Assembly (NCBI GenBank): GCA_023415795.1
Contig: JAEZJG010000002.1
Location: forward strand, 1 to 64,000
DNA: 64,000 bases
Direction of reading: 5' to 3'
Origin: Bacillota bacterium
GTDB lineage: Bacteria > Bacillota > Clostridia > Christensenellales > SZUA-584
The notes below the pieces were generated by a model. That model had not been told where the DNA came from. It searched no databases and saw only the letters and a list, made by a program, of their open reading frames with translations. Below, in pieces: positions 1-10,249 of this stretch. The position numbers and the translations under genes were made by a program. How positions within the stretch are numbered: position 1 is the stretch's first letter; the number at the start of each line of letters is the position of its first letter.

Positions 1-3000
1 TCAGCCAATAGGTAAACGTATCTTCGCCATACCAGTTTTCATGAGGCACATATTCCACCTTGTTTGCCACCACGGTTGCGCTGCCGTGCTGCGACGCTAC
101 CGTCGCGCCTGTCAGCGTGATGGTAAAGCTGCTCTTGCTGTGCAGCGAGCCAAGATTCAGCGACGCATTGGTATCCACGTCCGTATGGTTCGCCATCACG
201 TCGATGGTGGTCGGGGTATCCTCGTTGGTTGTCTTGTTGTCAGCGTTTGCAACCGGATTGTCGTTCACCTGAGTAATCGTTACCGTTACCGTCGCCTTAT
301 CCTGTGCTTGGCCATCTGTGACAAAGTATTCAAACGAATCCGTCCCGTTATAGTTTAAAGTCGGCGTATAAACAAGCTTGCCGTCCACAATACTGACGGA
401 GCCATGATCGGGCGCATCAAGCACGCCACCTGTCCGCGAGAGCGAAATGACCTCGGCAGCAGCACTCGTGTCCTTATTCAGGTTCGCATCCAAATCTATG
501 TCGGATGCAAGCAGCAGTGCATCAATCGTAACGGGATTATCCTCAGTGGTTGCTGCATCCAAAATATCCGCAGCCACCGGTGCATCGTTCACCTGCTTAA
601 CATTAACGGTTACTGTAGCGATATTGCTTTCCGCAGCAGCCAAGTCCTTCGCTACATAGGTAAACGTGACCGGACCGTTGTAGTTAGCGTTAGGTTGGAT
701 GTTCACTCCGCTTCCGTCAGCTTTTCTCGTGATCACCGCGTTGTCGTCATTGTCTGTGACATAGCTCACTGATATAGCCTCAGGCGTGCCTGTACCAATA
801 TCGCCGTCAGTATCGTTAACAAGCACATTAAGGAATGTCAGCTCATCCTCCTGTACATCATACGTGTCGTTTACGGCGACAGGCGCTTCATTAACGCCAT
901 TTACTTTGAAGGTAAAGGTGGCCGTTCCCGTCGCTCCGGCTGCGTCTTTTGCTGTCAGTGTTATCGTTGTTGTGCCGTTCCACTTGCCATTCGGCTTCAC
1001 ATCGATTGCTGTATCCGCGCCTGTTCCCGTGTCCAAATGCAGCCCGCCCAGCACCAGCACCGGATTCGAACTTTTAGCTGTCAGTGTAACCTTAGTTGCC
1101 AGATCGTCGTCCACATCAACGACTTCAAATGGGATGTCACTAACCGCAAAACCCTCGGTCGTCTCATAAGCGATCTTATCCGTCATCGTCACCGTAGGCG
1201 CATCGTTGACAGGGGTTACAGTTATGTTGGCTCTGATCGTGTAATCATCATCACCAAAGCTATCATGAACAACATATTCAAACCAATCGGCTTCATTGCT
1301 ATTCAGAGCTGTAAGATAGTACACAGATTTCCCGTCGGCCGCAATGCGCGCCGTACCATGCGTACCATTTATCGAAATATTCGTCACCGTCAGGTTTGAG
1401 GGATCGTCCACGTCAGCGCCATTGAGCACCATCAGTTGCTTCTCTATATCCTCAACAACCGTATAGTCCTTAGGATCGGTGCTCAATACATCATCGACCG
1501 GTGTCACCGTCAACTTGAAAGAAACGGTATCCGTTTTAACCGGTGAGCCGGAGTCCGTGACCGTCAGCGTTATCGTAGATTCGCCATATCCGTCCGCCAC
1601 AGGTGTAATCTTGACAGTTCTATCGCTTCCTGTCGCCGGATTGGTAACAACAACGTTCGCATTCGGTATCAACGTTTTATTGCTTGAGTTGACGCTGACA
1701 ACCAGAAGCTTGTCGTCATCCTCTTCATCCGTTACGGTAAATGGAATATCCGAAGTCGATGTATCCTCAGCGATTGTTTTATCCGTAATGGGATCGGTAA
1801 TAACCGGTGCATCGTTGACCGGCGTCACCGTTACCGTTACGGTCGCGCCAGAGCCCGCGCCGGAAGCATCCTTCATTGTATAAGTGAAGCTATCCGTATA
1901 GCTTGTGGTATCGCTTCGGTTAGGATTAGGTGTATATACCGCTTTGTTGCCCGTAATCTGTACCGAACCGCCGTTTGTCGTTTCCGATACGGTCATCAGC
2001 GTCAGCGTGTCGCCTTCGTTACCAGCCTGCGTATCCACATCATCGTTGGACAGTACGTCGATTGTCACAGGCGTATTCTCATTGGTGGTCGCAATGTCGT
2101 CGGCCGCTGACGGCTCGTCGTTAACGGCAGTCACAACAACCACAAAGGTGTCCTCGGTGTAATCTTCCCCGTCGGACACACGCAGCGTAATGGTTGCCGT
2201 ACCATTGCGGTTATCGTTCGGGTTCACTTCAACCTTTCTGGCTCCATCTCCCTCAGAAGTTATCACAACATCGCCCGCATCCACCAGCGTCGTATTATCG
2301 CTGCTGACAAAGGTAACCGTCAAATCACCCGCAGCTGTTTCAACATCTTCCACCTCAAAGTCGCTGATGCCGTTAGCCAAATCCTCAGTCAGGCTCATAT
2401 CCGGCGGGTTCACCTTAAAGACAGGCGGATCGTTAACGGGGTTTACAGTAACCGTCACTTTAGCCATCGCGGCAACATCGCCGTCCGAAATTGTATAGGT
2501 AAACTCGTCGGGACCATAATAGTTCAGCGCAGGCGTGTAGCGGATCTTTCCATCCACCACCGATAGCGTACCATGCGACGCTGTGCCTGGATCGGTCACA
2601 GTAATCGCATCACCATAGGCAATATCCGGGTCGACGTCATTTTCGGTTGCCGCAATATCGATAGCCGTATCCTCGTCCGTCGTAACCGTATCTTCATAAG
2701 CCACAGGCGCATCGTTGATCGGATTTACCGTCACCGTGACAGTCGCAGTATCAACTTCACCTTCGCTATCCTTTATGGAATAGCTAAAGCTATCAGTACC
2801 GCTCCAGTCGCCAGTCGGCACATAACGTATCTCATTACCTTCTTTTGCGGTGGTTCCGTGGGATGGTGCCCCCACCGTTAGTACGCTCAGCGTATCGCTT
2901 GGCAAATCGACATCGGTGTCGTTGTTCAGCACTGCGATCATCACCGGTACATCCTCATCCGTCGTGTCCGTATCATCCACTGCTACCGGCGGGTCGTTTA

Positions 3001-6000
3001 CAGGCGTCACTATCACCTTAACCTCACCGGAAATGCCGCGATGGTTCTCGGGCTGCTCGTCGTCGACATAAACGGTAAAGGAGTCATTCCCAACGTAATT
3101 CTCATCGGGTGTATATGTATAGCTTCCATCCGGATTCACAGTTACGGAACCGTGGGTCGGCGCAGCATCCAGATAGAACTTCATATCATTACCTTCGGCA
3201 TCCTCTGCTTCCAGCGTCCCCGTATAATCCGTATCTTCAGGGGTTGTGATATTTGCCGTTATGATCCTTGGCGCATCGTTGACCGCAATAATCGTTATAT
3301 TCCATGTCACCTGCGTATCGTTCGCTCCGTCTGATACCTTGAACTGCACGGGAACAACACCCGACTGATCCTTCTGAGGCGTGACAGCAATAACCTTGCG
3401 TCCCTCCGGGTTAGTAGACAGCACAATGCCCGCGTTCGCGATTATATCCGGCTCCGTCGAATTCATTGTGATGATGAGGTTCTCGTTTGACGTTTCCTGA
3501 TCGTCCACCTCAAATACGAAGTCCTTAGGCGTATCCTCCAGCATCGTCCAGTCTTCAACGGGATATTTCGCGATGGTCGGTGCGTCATCAACTGCCGTCA
3601 CCTCAACAGTGACCTGTGCCGTATCCGTGCCACCTTTCCCATCACTGACGGTATACGTAAAGGTATCCTCGCCGTTGAAGTCATCATTCGGTGAATAGGT
3701 GACGTTCGTACCATCAATAGCTGCGATACCGTTTTCCGGCTGCGTGACAGCATCCAGCGAAAGCGCGTCGTTTTCAGGATCGCTGTCGTTGTCCATCACG
3801 TCAATTGTGATGTCCACATCCTCGGTTGTCTCGGCATTGTCCGGTTCTGCGCGCGGCGGGTCATTCTGTGCTGCAATGTCCACCGTAACGGTAGCCGTTG
3901 CTGTTTTACCGCCTGCATCCATAATCGTATAGTCAAAAGTGGCTGTTCCGTTGTAGTCGCCCTGCACACTATAGGTAACAGTGCCATTACCATTGTTCAC
4001 CACGGATCCGACGCTGATATTGGTGATGGATATAACACGAAGCGTACCCGGTTCAATATCCGAATCATTCGCTGTCACATTTATGGTTGTGCTCGTCGTA
4101 CCCACAACAGCTCCCACATTTTCACCAACGTCTGCCGAATCGTCCAAGGCTGTCGGGCTGTCGTTGACAGGCACCACTGTCAGCTTGAACTGCGCTTGAG
4201 TATCAAGCGGCTCCGGCTCCTGATTATCGCTGGCAACCACCGTGATAATTGCTTCGCCATACTTATTGAGTGCGGGATTCAGCGTAATGGCCATATCCGT
4301 ACCCGACACCTGCGAGATGGAAATGCTGCCGTCTGGAATCAGCTCCTGATTGCTGGATGTAATGGTGTAGTGAGACGCCGCAGACATGTCATTGTCTACA
4401 TCTGTCACGGTCAGCGGCACAACCTTGGGCGTATCCTCGTCGGTGGTCTGGTAATAAACCAGGTTCGTGATTTCAGGCTGGTCGTTCACCGGTTCTATCG
4501 TCAGGATTGCGGTCTTCTTGGCAGAAAGATGTGCCCCCGTATCATCCGTTACCGTAAACGTCAGAGAGTCCGAGCCGTTATAGTTTTCACTGGGCGTATA
4601 TGTGATCGTACCGTCCGCGTTCACAACAGCGCTGCCATGTGCGGGACTGTCACCATCCTCTAATGACACAACAACGTCGTCTCCGTCCACCTCGCTGTCG
4701 GGCGTAATCACGGAGAACGTCACATTCGTATCTTCATTCAGCGTCCGGCTGACTGCAGTGGGAACCGGCGCATCGTCAACCGGTGTCACGGTCATCGCCA
4801 TTTTATGCTCTACCCATGCCATACCGTCGGTGACGCCCACCATAAGATCTGTCGTCCCGTTGGCATTGGGCGCGGGCTTTGCTGTTACCTGCGTTGTTCC
4901 TGTCGTGCGGTCATACGTCACATTCAGCGTCAGCATTGCAGGCGAACCACTTGTCGTATTGGTTGTATATGCGTAGAATACGAGGCTGGGGTCAGAGCTG
5001 TCTATGTCGTGGAAGGTTACTGTAAACTCCGCTCCGTCGCTGTCCTCCGCACACTCAGCGGTGTCCGGCGCGCTGTCTATCACCGGTGCATCGTTGATCG
5101 GATACAGACGGATATAGAAGGAGCCTGTTGCGCTCTCCGGTTCACCTGTGGCGTCTGTTTGCGTAACTTTATAGTCAACCCAATCCGCACCGTTCATGTC
5201 TGCGGCGGGAGTAAACCGCACGGTGTTGTTGTCCACCACTTCGAGTGTACCCAGCGTAGTTGTATCGAGCAGCTCCAAATCGTAAGTCACACCATTGGGA
5301 TTGTGAATAGACAAGTCGAACTCTATTGCTGCCGAATCCTCATCACGGTAGATATAGTTATGCTCTGTATACATTGAGCTGTGGAACACCACCCCGATGT
5401 ACATATAGGCGTCCGCATAGCGGTAATCACCCGTGTCATCATCCCGGTCAATGATACGGTATTTAATTTGGTCCGCTCCGTTGCTGTTGGGTGAAACAGA
5501 CGTACGGGTATATGTTATTTTTCCCGTAGCGGAATCCATCACAGCAGTGCCATATGCAGGCTGTTCCACAATTTGATACAGCTTTACGGCATCGCCATCC
5601 GGGTCATAATCACCCGAAAGCACGTTAATCGAACCAGTAGATTCTGAACCAGTGGTGTTTGGCAGTGCCACCCAGTTGCTGTAATTAACCGGCGCATCGT
5701 TAACCGCCGATACTATGATGTCCACATAGGTCGATGACGACGTGCGCCCATCCGTTACGGTATAGGTCAGCCGCTCAGTGCCGTTCCAGTTGCCATATGG
5801 CGTATAAATATAGTTATCCCCGGAGCGATACAGATAGCCGTGCAAAGGAGACGATATGCTGCCAACCCAGAAGGTATCGCCTTCGTCAGGATCGTTATCG
5901 TTTGCAAGCAGCGTTATCTCCCCCGGTCCGTCTTCTTTACCGTCATCCACCAGCTTTAGAATTGCAGAGGTGTCCTCGTCTATAGTAACCGATTCGGGCT

Positions 6001-9000
6001 GCGCCTCAGGTGCATCGTTGCCCGGATATACTGTCAGCGTGAATGTAGCCGTGCCTGTGTTGCCGGTTTCATCCGTCGCTGTCACCGTAATTGACGATGT
6101 TCCATACTTATTGTGTACGGGCTTAAGCTTCAATTTGAAGTTTCCGCCGGTGCCAGCCGTAACGATAACATTGTCTTCTTCAATAGGCAGCAAACCAGTG
6201 TTAGTTGACGACACACTGATGTCGGCCGAATCATCCAGATCTGTATCCGTCACAGTAAAAGAGATATCCCCCGTATCGGCGTCTTCCATAATATATTGGT
6301 TGGGAATCATACTGATTGTCGGTGAATGCGTCGTGCTGTTTATTACGAGTGTCACCGTTGCCAAGTTGGAATCATCCGTCAATGGGTCTCCATCCGAAAC
6401 CTGATAGGTGAAAGTACCGGTTCCGTTTTCACCGTTAGCTGCGCGATAGGTAAAAGCCTGTTTATCCTCATTGAAGGTGAGCAACCCGGCCAGAGAATGC
6501 CCAACCCAGCTGCTAGGCACCACAGTCAATGTATCTCCATCCACATCGTGGTCGTTACCCAATACTGAGAATGTACGTATCCCGGAAAGCGGAACGTTAA
6601 TTCTGTCATTAACCGCAACGGGAACGTCAGGCGTGGGATTGATTGTAATCGTTAAAGTATCGGATGTGGCCGCCGAACCGTCGCTGACTGTGATGGTTAC
6701 CTGCGCAGGGCCATAAGCATCCGCAACCGGGTTTACAGTAAGCGTACAATTACCGCCGTTATTGACGACAACCAAACCGTCTTCCGCTATCTTGCCAGTA
6801 TCCGTGGTCGCCGCACGCACCAACAAATTGCCGGGGAGTGTTTCGTAATCACCGACGGTAAATGATATAGCCTCACTCTCCGTATCCTCATTGGTAGAGT
6901 ACGGACCTTCAGGAATCGTAATAGTCGGCGCATCGTTAACCGGCACAGCCGTGAGCTTGCACGTTCCCATATCTGTTCCGCCGTGTCCGTCGGATACAAC
7001 ATAAACAAAGCTGGTTACCCCATCAAAGTTTGCGGGAGGCGTATAGCTCAATGTATCGGCATCCACCAGCGTTACGGTACCATCACTGGGCTGCGCCGCT
7101 ATGCTTGTTATGCTTAACGTATCCCCGTCTATGTCCCTGTCGTTGGCAAGCAGTGTCGATGCCTCAATCAAGAATTCGGGTGTATCCTCCATAAACGTCA
7201 GCTCATCATCCTTTGCGACCGGTGCGTCGTTCAGGTTGGTGATATGCAGCAAAAATGTTTTTGTCTGAGTGGTAAAACCATCGCCCAGCGTCAGCTTGAC
7301 GGTAACATCACCGAAAGCATTCGGCATAGGTGTTACCTGCAGCACCACGGCATCGGAGCTATCACCTAGCCCTGTGATTTTCAGTCCGCTGGTTCTCAGC
7401 AGCTTTTGCGTGGCGTCCAATGATACCGCCTGCAGCATAAGCGATTTGGCTTCCGTCTCCAAGTCTTGTATAGAGAATGTTATTTCTGCATTTTTGCTGT
7501 CTTCATCGATGGTGTATTCTGTTCCAAGCCCCACAAAAACAGGCATGTCGTTCAAACCACGCACCGTGACCGTCACCGTTGCCGTACTCTGCAATCCCTC
7601 TTTATCTGCAATTGTATACTGAAATGTATCTGTCCCAAAGAAATCAGGCTCAGGTGTGTAGCGTATTTGCCCACTCTCGATAACCGCCGTTCCATGAGCC
7701 GGATTCACAGCAATAGAATGAATCGATATCGTCTCCTCCTGAGATGACGACATATCGATATCGTAATCGTTATCCAGCACATCAATCAACACATTTCCAT
7801 CTTCGTCAACCCGTGCGGTATCTGGCACGGCCGTAGGAGGGTCGTTGACTGCTGTCGCGCTGATATATACCGTCGCGGATGCTGTACCGCCGTGTCCATC
7901 CGAAATGGTGTAGGTAAACTGATCAGAACCGTTGTAGTCTCCCGACGGGGTGTAGCGTATCTGCCCACCCACAATAGCTGTTGTACCATGCTGTGGCATA
8001 CCCGGATTGGTAATTGTCAGCGTATCACCGTCCGCCGTGTCGTAGTCGTTTGCCAGCACGTCAATCTTGATGCTGCCGTCCTCACTTGTCACGATGCCTT
8101 CATCATCCACCGCAACAGGTGCATCATTAATAGAGCTCACAGTAACATTGAAGGTTCTCGTCGCCTGCTCGTCGCCGTCCGATACCGTTACGGTGACAGC
8201 AACCGGCCCACCGTATAAATCAGCGCCAGATACGATTTCTAAGGTTGCGATTTCACCCGACTTTGATACATTAAGCTCGGTGATTAAATCAGTATCTGCC
8301 GATGTCGCAGTGATACTTAATTCACTCAGATCCGACTCACCATCTGCCACATCCAGTGTAATGGTTTTTGGCACGTCCTCATCCATTTGGACATCCGCAA
8401 TGGCTGCGAGCGTAGGCGCAGTGTTGAGTTCTTCCTCTCTGAAGGTATGGTTTCCGGCGTTGTCTTCTGCCCAAATGGTGAATACGCCGCCTTCCGACAG
8501 CGAAAATTTCCCGCCGGTGATGTTTGTCCCGCTGCCTGACAGGAAATATTCAGCATCTCTTATACCATTGGCATACTTTAGAGACTTTAGACCGGACAAA
8601 CCTTCGTCGCGAGCGCTCACCGTGACATCAACACGCCCGGACGCAACCTCCGTATCCACATCATCAATAACAGGTTCAAGCTTGTCGATCTTAACGGTAC
8701 CGCTAACAGCGGAGGACCTGTTTCCCGCATCGTCCAAAACCGTCACATCAATCGTGTACTGACCACTGTCCGAAAGTGAATAGTTAGCCGGCAGGTTTGT
8801 CCATGTCCCGCTGTTCAATCGGTATTGGTATCTTTCAGGCGCGCCAGTGGCTGTTCCCAGCGCGGGTACTGTTACACTCACATCCTGATTTGTCCAATTG
8901 GTATTCGACAAGGTAAGCGTACCCGGAGCTGCCGGCGCTGCGGTATCAATATTCGTTATAGTGATGTTGCGCACTGTCGACGTTTTTCCCGCATAGTCCT

Positions 9001-9769
9001 TGCTGTAGGTTGAAAAGCTCATATTAGAATTAGCTTGGAATGTGTATGGAGAGGTTGTCTTAACTTTAATGTCATTTACATAGATGCCTTCAAGACCGCT
9101 GTCGCTGTCCGCAGCGCTCACCGTTACTGTGATAGGCTGGTTTGTCCAAGCTGTGCTGTAATCCACGGTGCAGGAGGGGGCTGCCGCATCACGAATTTTG
9201 ATGCTTGTATTTTCGAAGATAACAGTGTTGGTGCCATCTGTATTTTGTCCGTTGAGGTATATAACAATTGAGCGCGTGCCTGATGGAATGCTCGCGCTTG
9301 ACGATAGTATTTCTTCACCGGGTATGGCGTTGTCCACCTTGGCAAGATTAACTGATGAGATAATATCCGAATAATCGGTGCGGCGAAATTCGATTCTTGC
9401 CGTGGGAATGTCGTTGTTGGCTCCGCCTTCATCCCCAACATAGGTTTTGGTAGAGAAATCAATCTCCAAGCCACCAAGATCAATGGCTTGCGAGATATCA
9501 TAACCTTCTTCATCCAGCGCCACAAACCCAACAGCTTGTCCCAATCCCGAATCAGTCATGGTAACCACGCCCGATCCTATCGTAGCACCTGATCCGGAAA
9601 ATGTGCTGCCCGTTACATTTTCAACATCATATCCGCGGAAATAATATACGCTGGCGCCCAGCGCCACATCGCCCACCCAAAACATTTGCACAACGAGCGT
9701 CACGCATAACAATAACGCGGCCAGCTTCAAACTGAATCGTTTAGTTTTAGACCCCAACCCAGTATTCAT
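1..9769 (-). CDS. Giant secreted cadherin/Ig-like repeat protein (adhesin-like), 3' end outside window
   Basis: One reading frame runs from an ATG at 9769 to the window edge, about 3,256 codons without a stop at the places checked; the C-terminus is not visible. Residues 1-40 are a signal peptide: basic start (SKTKR), hydrophobic core, then a likely cleavage after ALGA. Residues ~40-190 form a beta-rich region ending in a segment resembling a carbohydrate-binding or jelly-roll domain (inference). Residues ~190-450 hold Ig-like domains with conserved Trp and DxAGN motifs. From ~450 to the edge there are about 28 tandem domains of ~95-105 residues. They share the junction VNDAPV, an ED then a ND.D.D acidic cluster, HGT, YTP, F.Y and SDG motifs, typical of bacterial cadherin-like/Big_9 families that often bind calcium. 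A GGGGG ribosome site lies 6 nt before the ATG. Probably a surface or matrix adhesin; the anchor type cannot be seen. Confidence 0.9.
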   Translation of the reverse strand, partial: MNTGLGSKTKRFSLKLAALLLCVTLVVQMFWVGDVALGASVYYFRGYDVENVTGSTFSGSGATIGSGVVTMTDSGLGQAVGFVALDEEGYDISQAIDLGGLEIDFSTKTYVGDEGGANNDIPTARIEFRRTDYSDIISSVNLAKVDNAIPGEEILSSSASIPSGTRSIVIYLNGQNTDGTNTVIFENTSIKIRDAAAPSCTVDYSTAWTNQPITVTVSAADSDSGLEGIYVNDIKVKTTSPYTFQANSNMSFSTYSKDYAGKTSTVRNITITNIDTAAPAAPGTLTLSNTNWTNQDVSVTVPALGTATGAPERYQYRLNSGTWTNLPANYSLSDSGQYTIDVTVLDDAGNRSSAVSGTVKIDKLEPVIDDVDTEVASGRVDVTVSARDEGLSGLKSLKYANGIRDAEYFLSGSGTNITGGKFSLSEGGVFTIWAEDNAGNHTFREEELNTAPTLAAIADVQMDEDVPKTITLDVADGESDLSELSITATSADTDLITELNVSKSGEIATLEIVSGADLYGGPVAVTVTVSDGDEQATRTFNVTVSSINDAPVAVDDEGIVTSEDGSIKIDVLANDYDTADGDTLTITNPGMPQHGTTAIVGGQIRYTPSGDYNGSDQFTYTISDGHGGTASATVYISATAVNDPPTAVPDTARVDEDGNVLIDVLDNDYDIDMSSSQEETISIHSIAVNPAHGTAVIESGQIRYTPEPDFFGTDTFQYTIADKEGLQSTATVTVTVRGLNDMPVFVGLGTEYTIDEDSKNAEITFSIQDLETEAKSLMLQAVSLDATQKLLRTSGLKITGLGDSSDAVVLQVTPMPNAFGDVTVKLTLGDGFTTQTKTFLLHITNLNDAPVAKDDELTFMEDTPEFLIEASTLLANDRDIDGDTLSITSIAAQPSDGTVTLVDADTLSYTPPANFDGVTSFVYVVSDGHGGTDMGTCKLTAVPVNDAPTITIPEGPYSTNEDTESEAISFTVGDYETLPGNLLVRAATTDTGKIAEDGLVVVNNGGNCTLTVNPVADAYGPAQVTITVSDGSAATSDTLTITINPTPDVPVAVNDRINVPLSGIRTFSVLGNDHDVDGDTLTVVPSSWVGHSLAGLLTFNEDKQAFTYRAANGENGTGTFTYQVSDGDPLTDDSNLATVTLVINSTTHSPTISMIPNQYIMEDADTGDISFTVTDTDLDDSADISVSSTNTGLLPIEEDNVIVTAGTGGNFKLKLKPVHNKYGTSSITVTATDETGNTGTATFTLTVYPGNDAPEAQPESVTIDEDTSAILKLVDDGKEDGPGEITLLANDNDPDEGDTFWVGSISSPLHGYLYRSGDNYIYTPYGNWNGTERLTYTVTDGRTSSSTYVDIIVSAVNDAPVNYSNWVALPNTTGSESTGSINVLSGDYDPDGDAVKLYQIVEQPAYGTAVMDSATGKITYTRTSVSPNSNGADQIKYRIIDRDDDTGDYRYADAYMYIGVVFHSSMYTEHNYIYRDEDSAAIEFDLSIHNPNGVTYDLELLDTTTLGTLEVVDNNTVRFTPAADMNGADWVDYKVTQTDATGEPESATGSFYIRLYPINDAPVIDSAPDTAECAEDSDGAEFTVTFHDIDSSDPSLVFYAYTTNTTSGSPAMLTLNVTYDRTTGTTQVTAKPAPNANGTTDLMVGVTDGMAWVEHKMAMTVTPVDDAPVPTAVSRTLNEDTNVTFSVITPDSEVDGDDVVVSLEDGDSPAHGSAVVNADGTITYTPSENYNGSDSLTFTVTDDTGAHLSAKKTAILTIEPVNDQPEITNLVYYQTTDEDTPKVVPLTVTDVDNDMSAASHYTITSSNQELIPDGSISISQVSGTDMAITLNPALNKYGEAIITVVASDNQEPEPLDTQAQFKLTVVPVNDSPTALDDSADVGENVGAVVGTTSTTINVTANDSDIEPGTLRVISITNISVGSVVNNGNGTVTYSVQGDYNGTATFDYTIMDAGGKTATATVTVDIAAQNDPPRAEPDNAETTEDVDITIDVMDNDSDPENDALSLDAVTQPENGIAAIDGTNVTYSPNDDFNGEDTFTYTVSDGKGGTDTAQVTVEVTAVDDAPTIAKYPVEDWTMLEDTPKDFVFEVDDQETSNENLIITMNSTEPDIIANAGIVLSTNPEGRKVIAVTPQKDQSGVVPVQFKVSDGANDTQVTWNITIIAVNDAPRIITANITTPEDTDYTGTLEAEDAEGNDMKFYLDAAPTHGSVTVNPDGSYTYTPDENYVGNDSFTVYVDDEQPENHRGISGEVKVIVTPVNDPPVAVDDTDTTDEDVPVMIAVLNNDTDVDLPSDTLSVLTVGAPSHGTTAKEGNEIRYVPTGDWSGTDSFSYSIKDSEGEVDTATVTVTVNPINDAPVAYEDTVTTDEDTAIDIAATENDVDPDIAYGDAITVTDPGTASHGTLSVVDGKIRYTPALNYYGPDEFTYTISDGDVAAMAKVTVTVNPVNDPPVFKVNPPDMSLTEDLANGISDFEVEDVETAAGDLTVTFVSSDNTTLVDAGDVVITSEGDGARKVEVNPNDNRNGTATITLRVSDGEDYTEDTFVVVVTAVNDEPSAADDIATTNENTPVTIDVLSNDDVDTQAGNEGDTLTLMTVSETTNGGSVQITGNKAVYTPNPNRSDTTSYTDSFTYTMKDASGAGSGATVTVTVTPVNDAPVITDPITDKTIAEDTSTSDIPFTVTDEEDDDKLLVVSVNSSNKTLIPNANVVVTNPATGSDRTVKITPVADGYGESTITLTVTDSGSPVKTDTVSFKLTVTPVDDVLSTDPKDYTVVEDIEKQLMVLNGADVDDPSNLTVTNISINGTHGTARIAADGKSVYYLTALNSNEADWFEYVVHDSFGDDDYTIRANITVTPVNDAPTVTMTDKIAYETTEGFAVSDIPFEVVDVDDDLATKVTLTAKSSNPVLVLGGLHLDTGTGADTAIDVKPNGKWNGTTTITLTAKDAAGATGTATFTFKVNGVNEAPVAVNDTYDVQEDELTFLNVLVNDTDGDIGTGTPEAISVSYVTDNDDNAVITRKADGSGVNIQPNANYNGPVTFTYVAKDLAAAESNIATVTVNVKQVNDAPVAADILDAATTEDNPVTIDALLLASDIDLDANLNKDTSAAAEVISLSRTGGVLDAPDHGSVSIVDGKLVYTPTLNYNGTDSFEYFVTDGQAQDKATVTVTITQVNDNPVANADNKTTNEDTPTTIDVMANHTDVDTNASLNLGSLHSKSSFTITLTGATVASQHGSATVVANKVEYVPHENWYGEDTFTYWL
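246..8430 (-). repeat. Tandem array of ~28 cadherin/Ig-like domain repeats
   Basis: The codons for the domain junction (V-N-D-A-P) recur on the minus strand at a period of about 280-315 bp, for example near 580, 1197, 1804, 2707, 3269, 4765, 5083, 5690, 6010, 6926, 7222, 7837 and 8118. The repeats are conserved as protein but well diverged as DNA, so the array is old rather than a recent amplification. Some units have variant junctions (near 1490, 4160, 6320 and 6620). Confidence 0.85.
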
Positions 9770-9812
9770 TTGTATCCCCCTAAAGATGTCATAGCACTAA
9801 CTATTTTTTGTA

Positions 9813-9842
9813 TGTATATTTAACCGTATATTAGTATATCAA
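9813..9842 (-). promoter_or_regulatory. Candidate promoter of the giant repeat protein gene
   Basis: Minus strand: TTGATA (9842-9837), 18-nt spacer, TATACA (9818-9813), about 45 nt before the ATG. Fair match to the vegetative sigma consensus in an AT-rich background, so only moderate support. Confidence 0.4.
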
Positions 9843-10118
9843 AACAGGCTAACAGACTGCCGGATCGCGAATTTACTGACTCAAAGCATTACCAACAAAA
9901 ACAGCGCGCGTTTCAAACCAATACCGCCGCCCGCGCCTGCTAACAATATCGTTTAGTTTATAGTGCTTCCTGCTATAATGGAAATATTTTTGTATTAACC
10001 AAAAAATACCGAACAGCTGCGTATATGTATAATAGCATATATGTTATAAAAGGTATATGTAACCAAAATATAATTTTCGACAAAATTACCACCCGACTAA
10101 AGTATATTATTGATCATG

Positions 10119-10147
10119 AGTCTTGTTTGATTCTTGTCGTATTCTTG
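10119..10147. promoter_or_regulatory. Three 7-bp direct repeats at exact 11-bp period
   Basis: Plus strand AGTCTTG (10119), ATTCTTG (10130) and ATTCTTG (10141), each separated by 4 bp. An 11-bp period is the spacing bound by OmpR/PhoB-family response regulators (established for the family). It lies ~350 bp before the start codon of the giant protein. The link to a regulator is inference. Confidence 0.35.
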
Positions 10148-10200
10148 ATATTGAATAGAATTTTTAGAGTCTAAATTATGCACTCTCTCGCATTAGCTGC

Positions 10201-10231
10201 AAAAAGGCGGCTGATGTAAATCAAGCCGCCT
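10201..10231 (-). terminator. Rho-independent terminator after the polyprenyl synthase gene
   Basis: Minus strand: AGGCGGCT stem, 11-nt loop, AGCCGCCT followed by TTTT. It lies about 20 nt beyond the stop codon at 10250. Confidence 0.85.
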
Positions 10232-10249
10232 AACCATTTAGTATTTCTA

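Larger units (their letters stand above)
9770..10200. other. AT-rich intergenic region upstream of the giant repeat protein
   Basis: No credible gene is seen. The stretch is much more AT-rich than its neighbours. It holds a candidate promoter near 9813-9842 and a triple 11-bp-period direct repeat at 10119-10147. Confidence 0.6.

Noticed and set aside
246..8430. CRISPR array, suggested by regular repeats
   Set aside because: The period (~300 bp) and degenerate coding repeats fit protein domains; no short identical repeats with unique spacers exist.
41..9374. Many plus-strand frames over the giant protein gene (for example 8067-8762)
   Set aside because: Ser/Thr/Val-rich translations of the opposite strand of the repeats; the repeat periodicity and signal peptide support only the minus frame.
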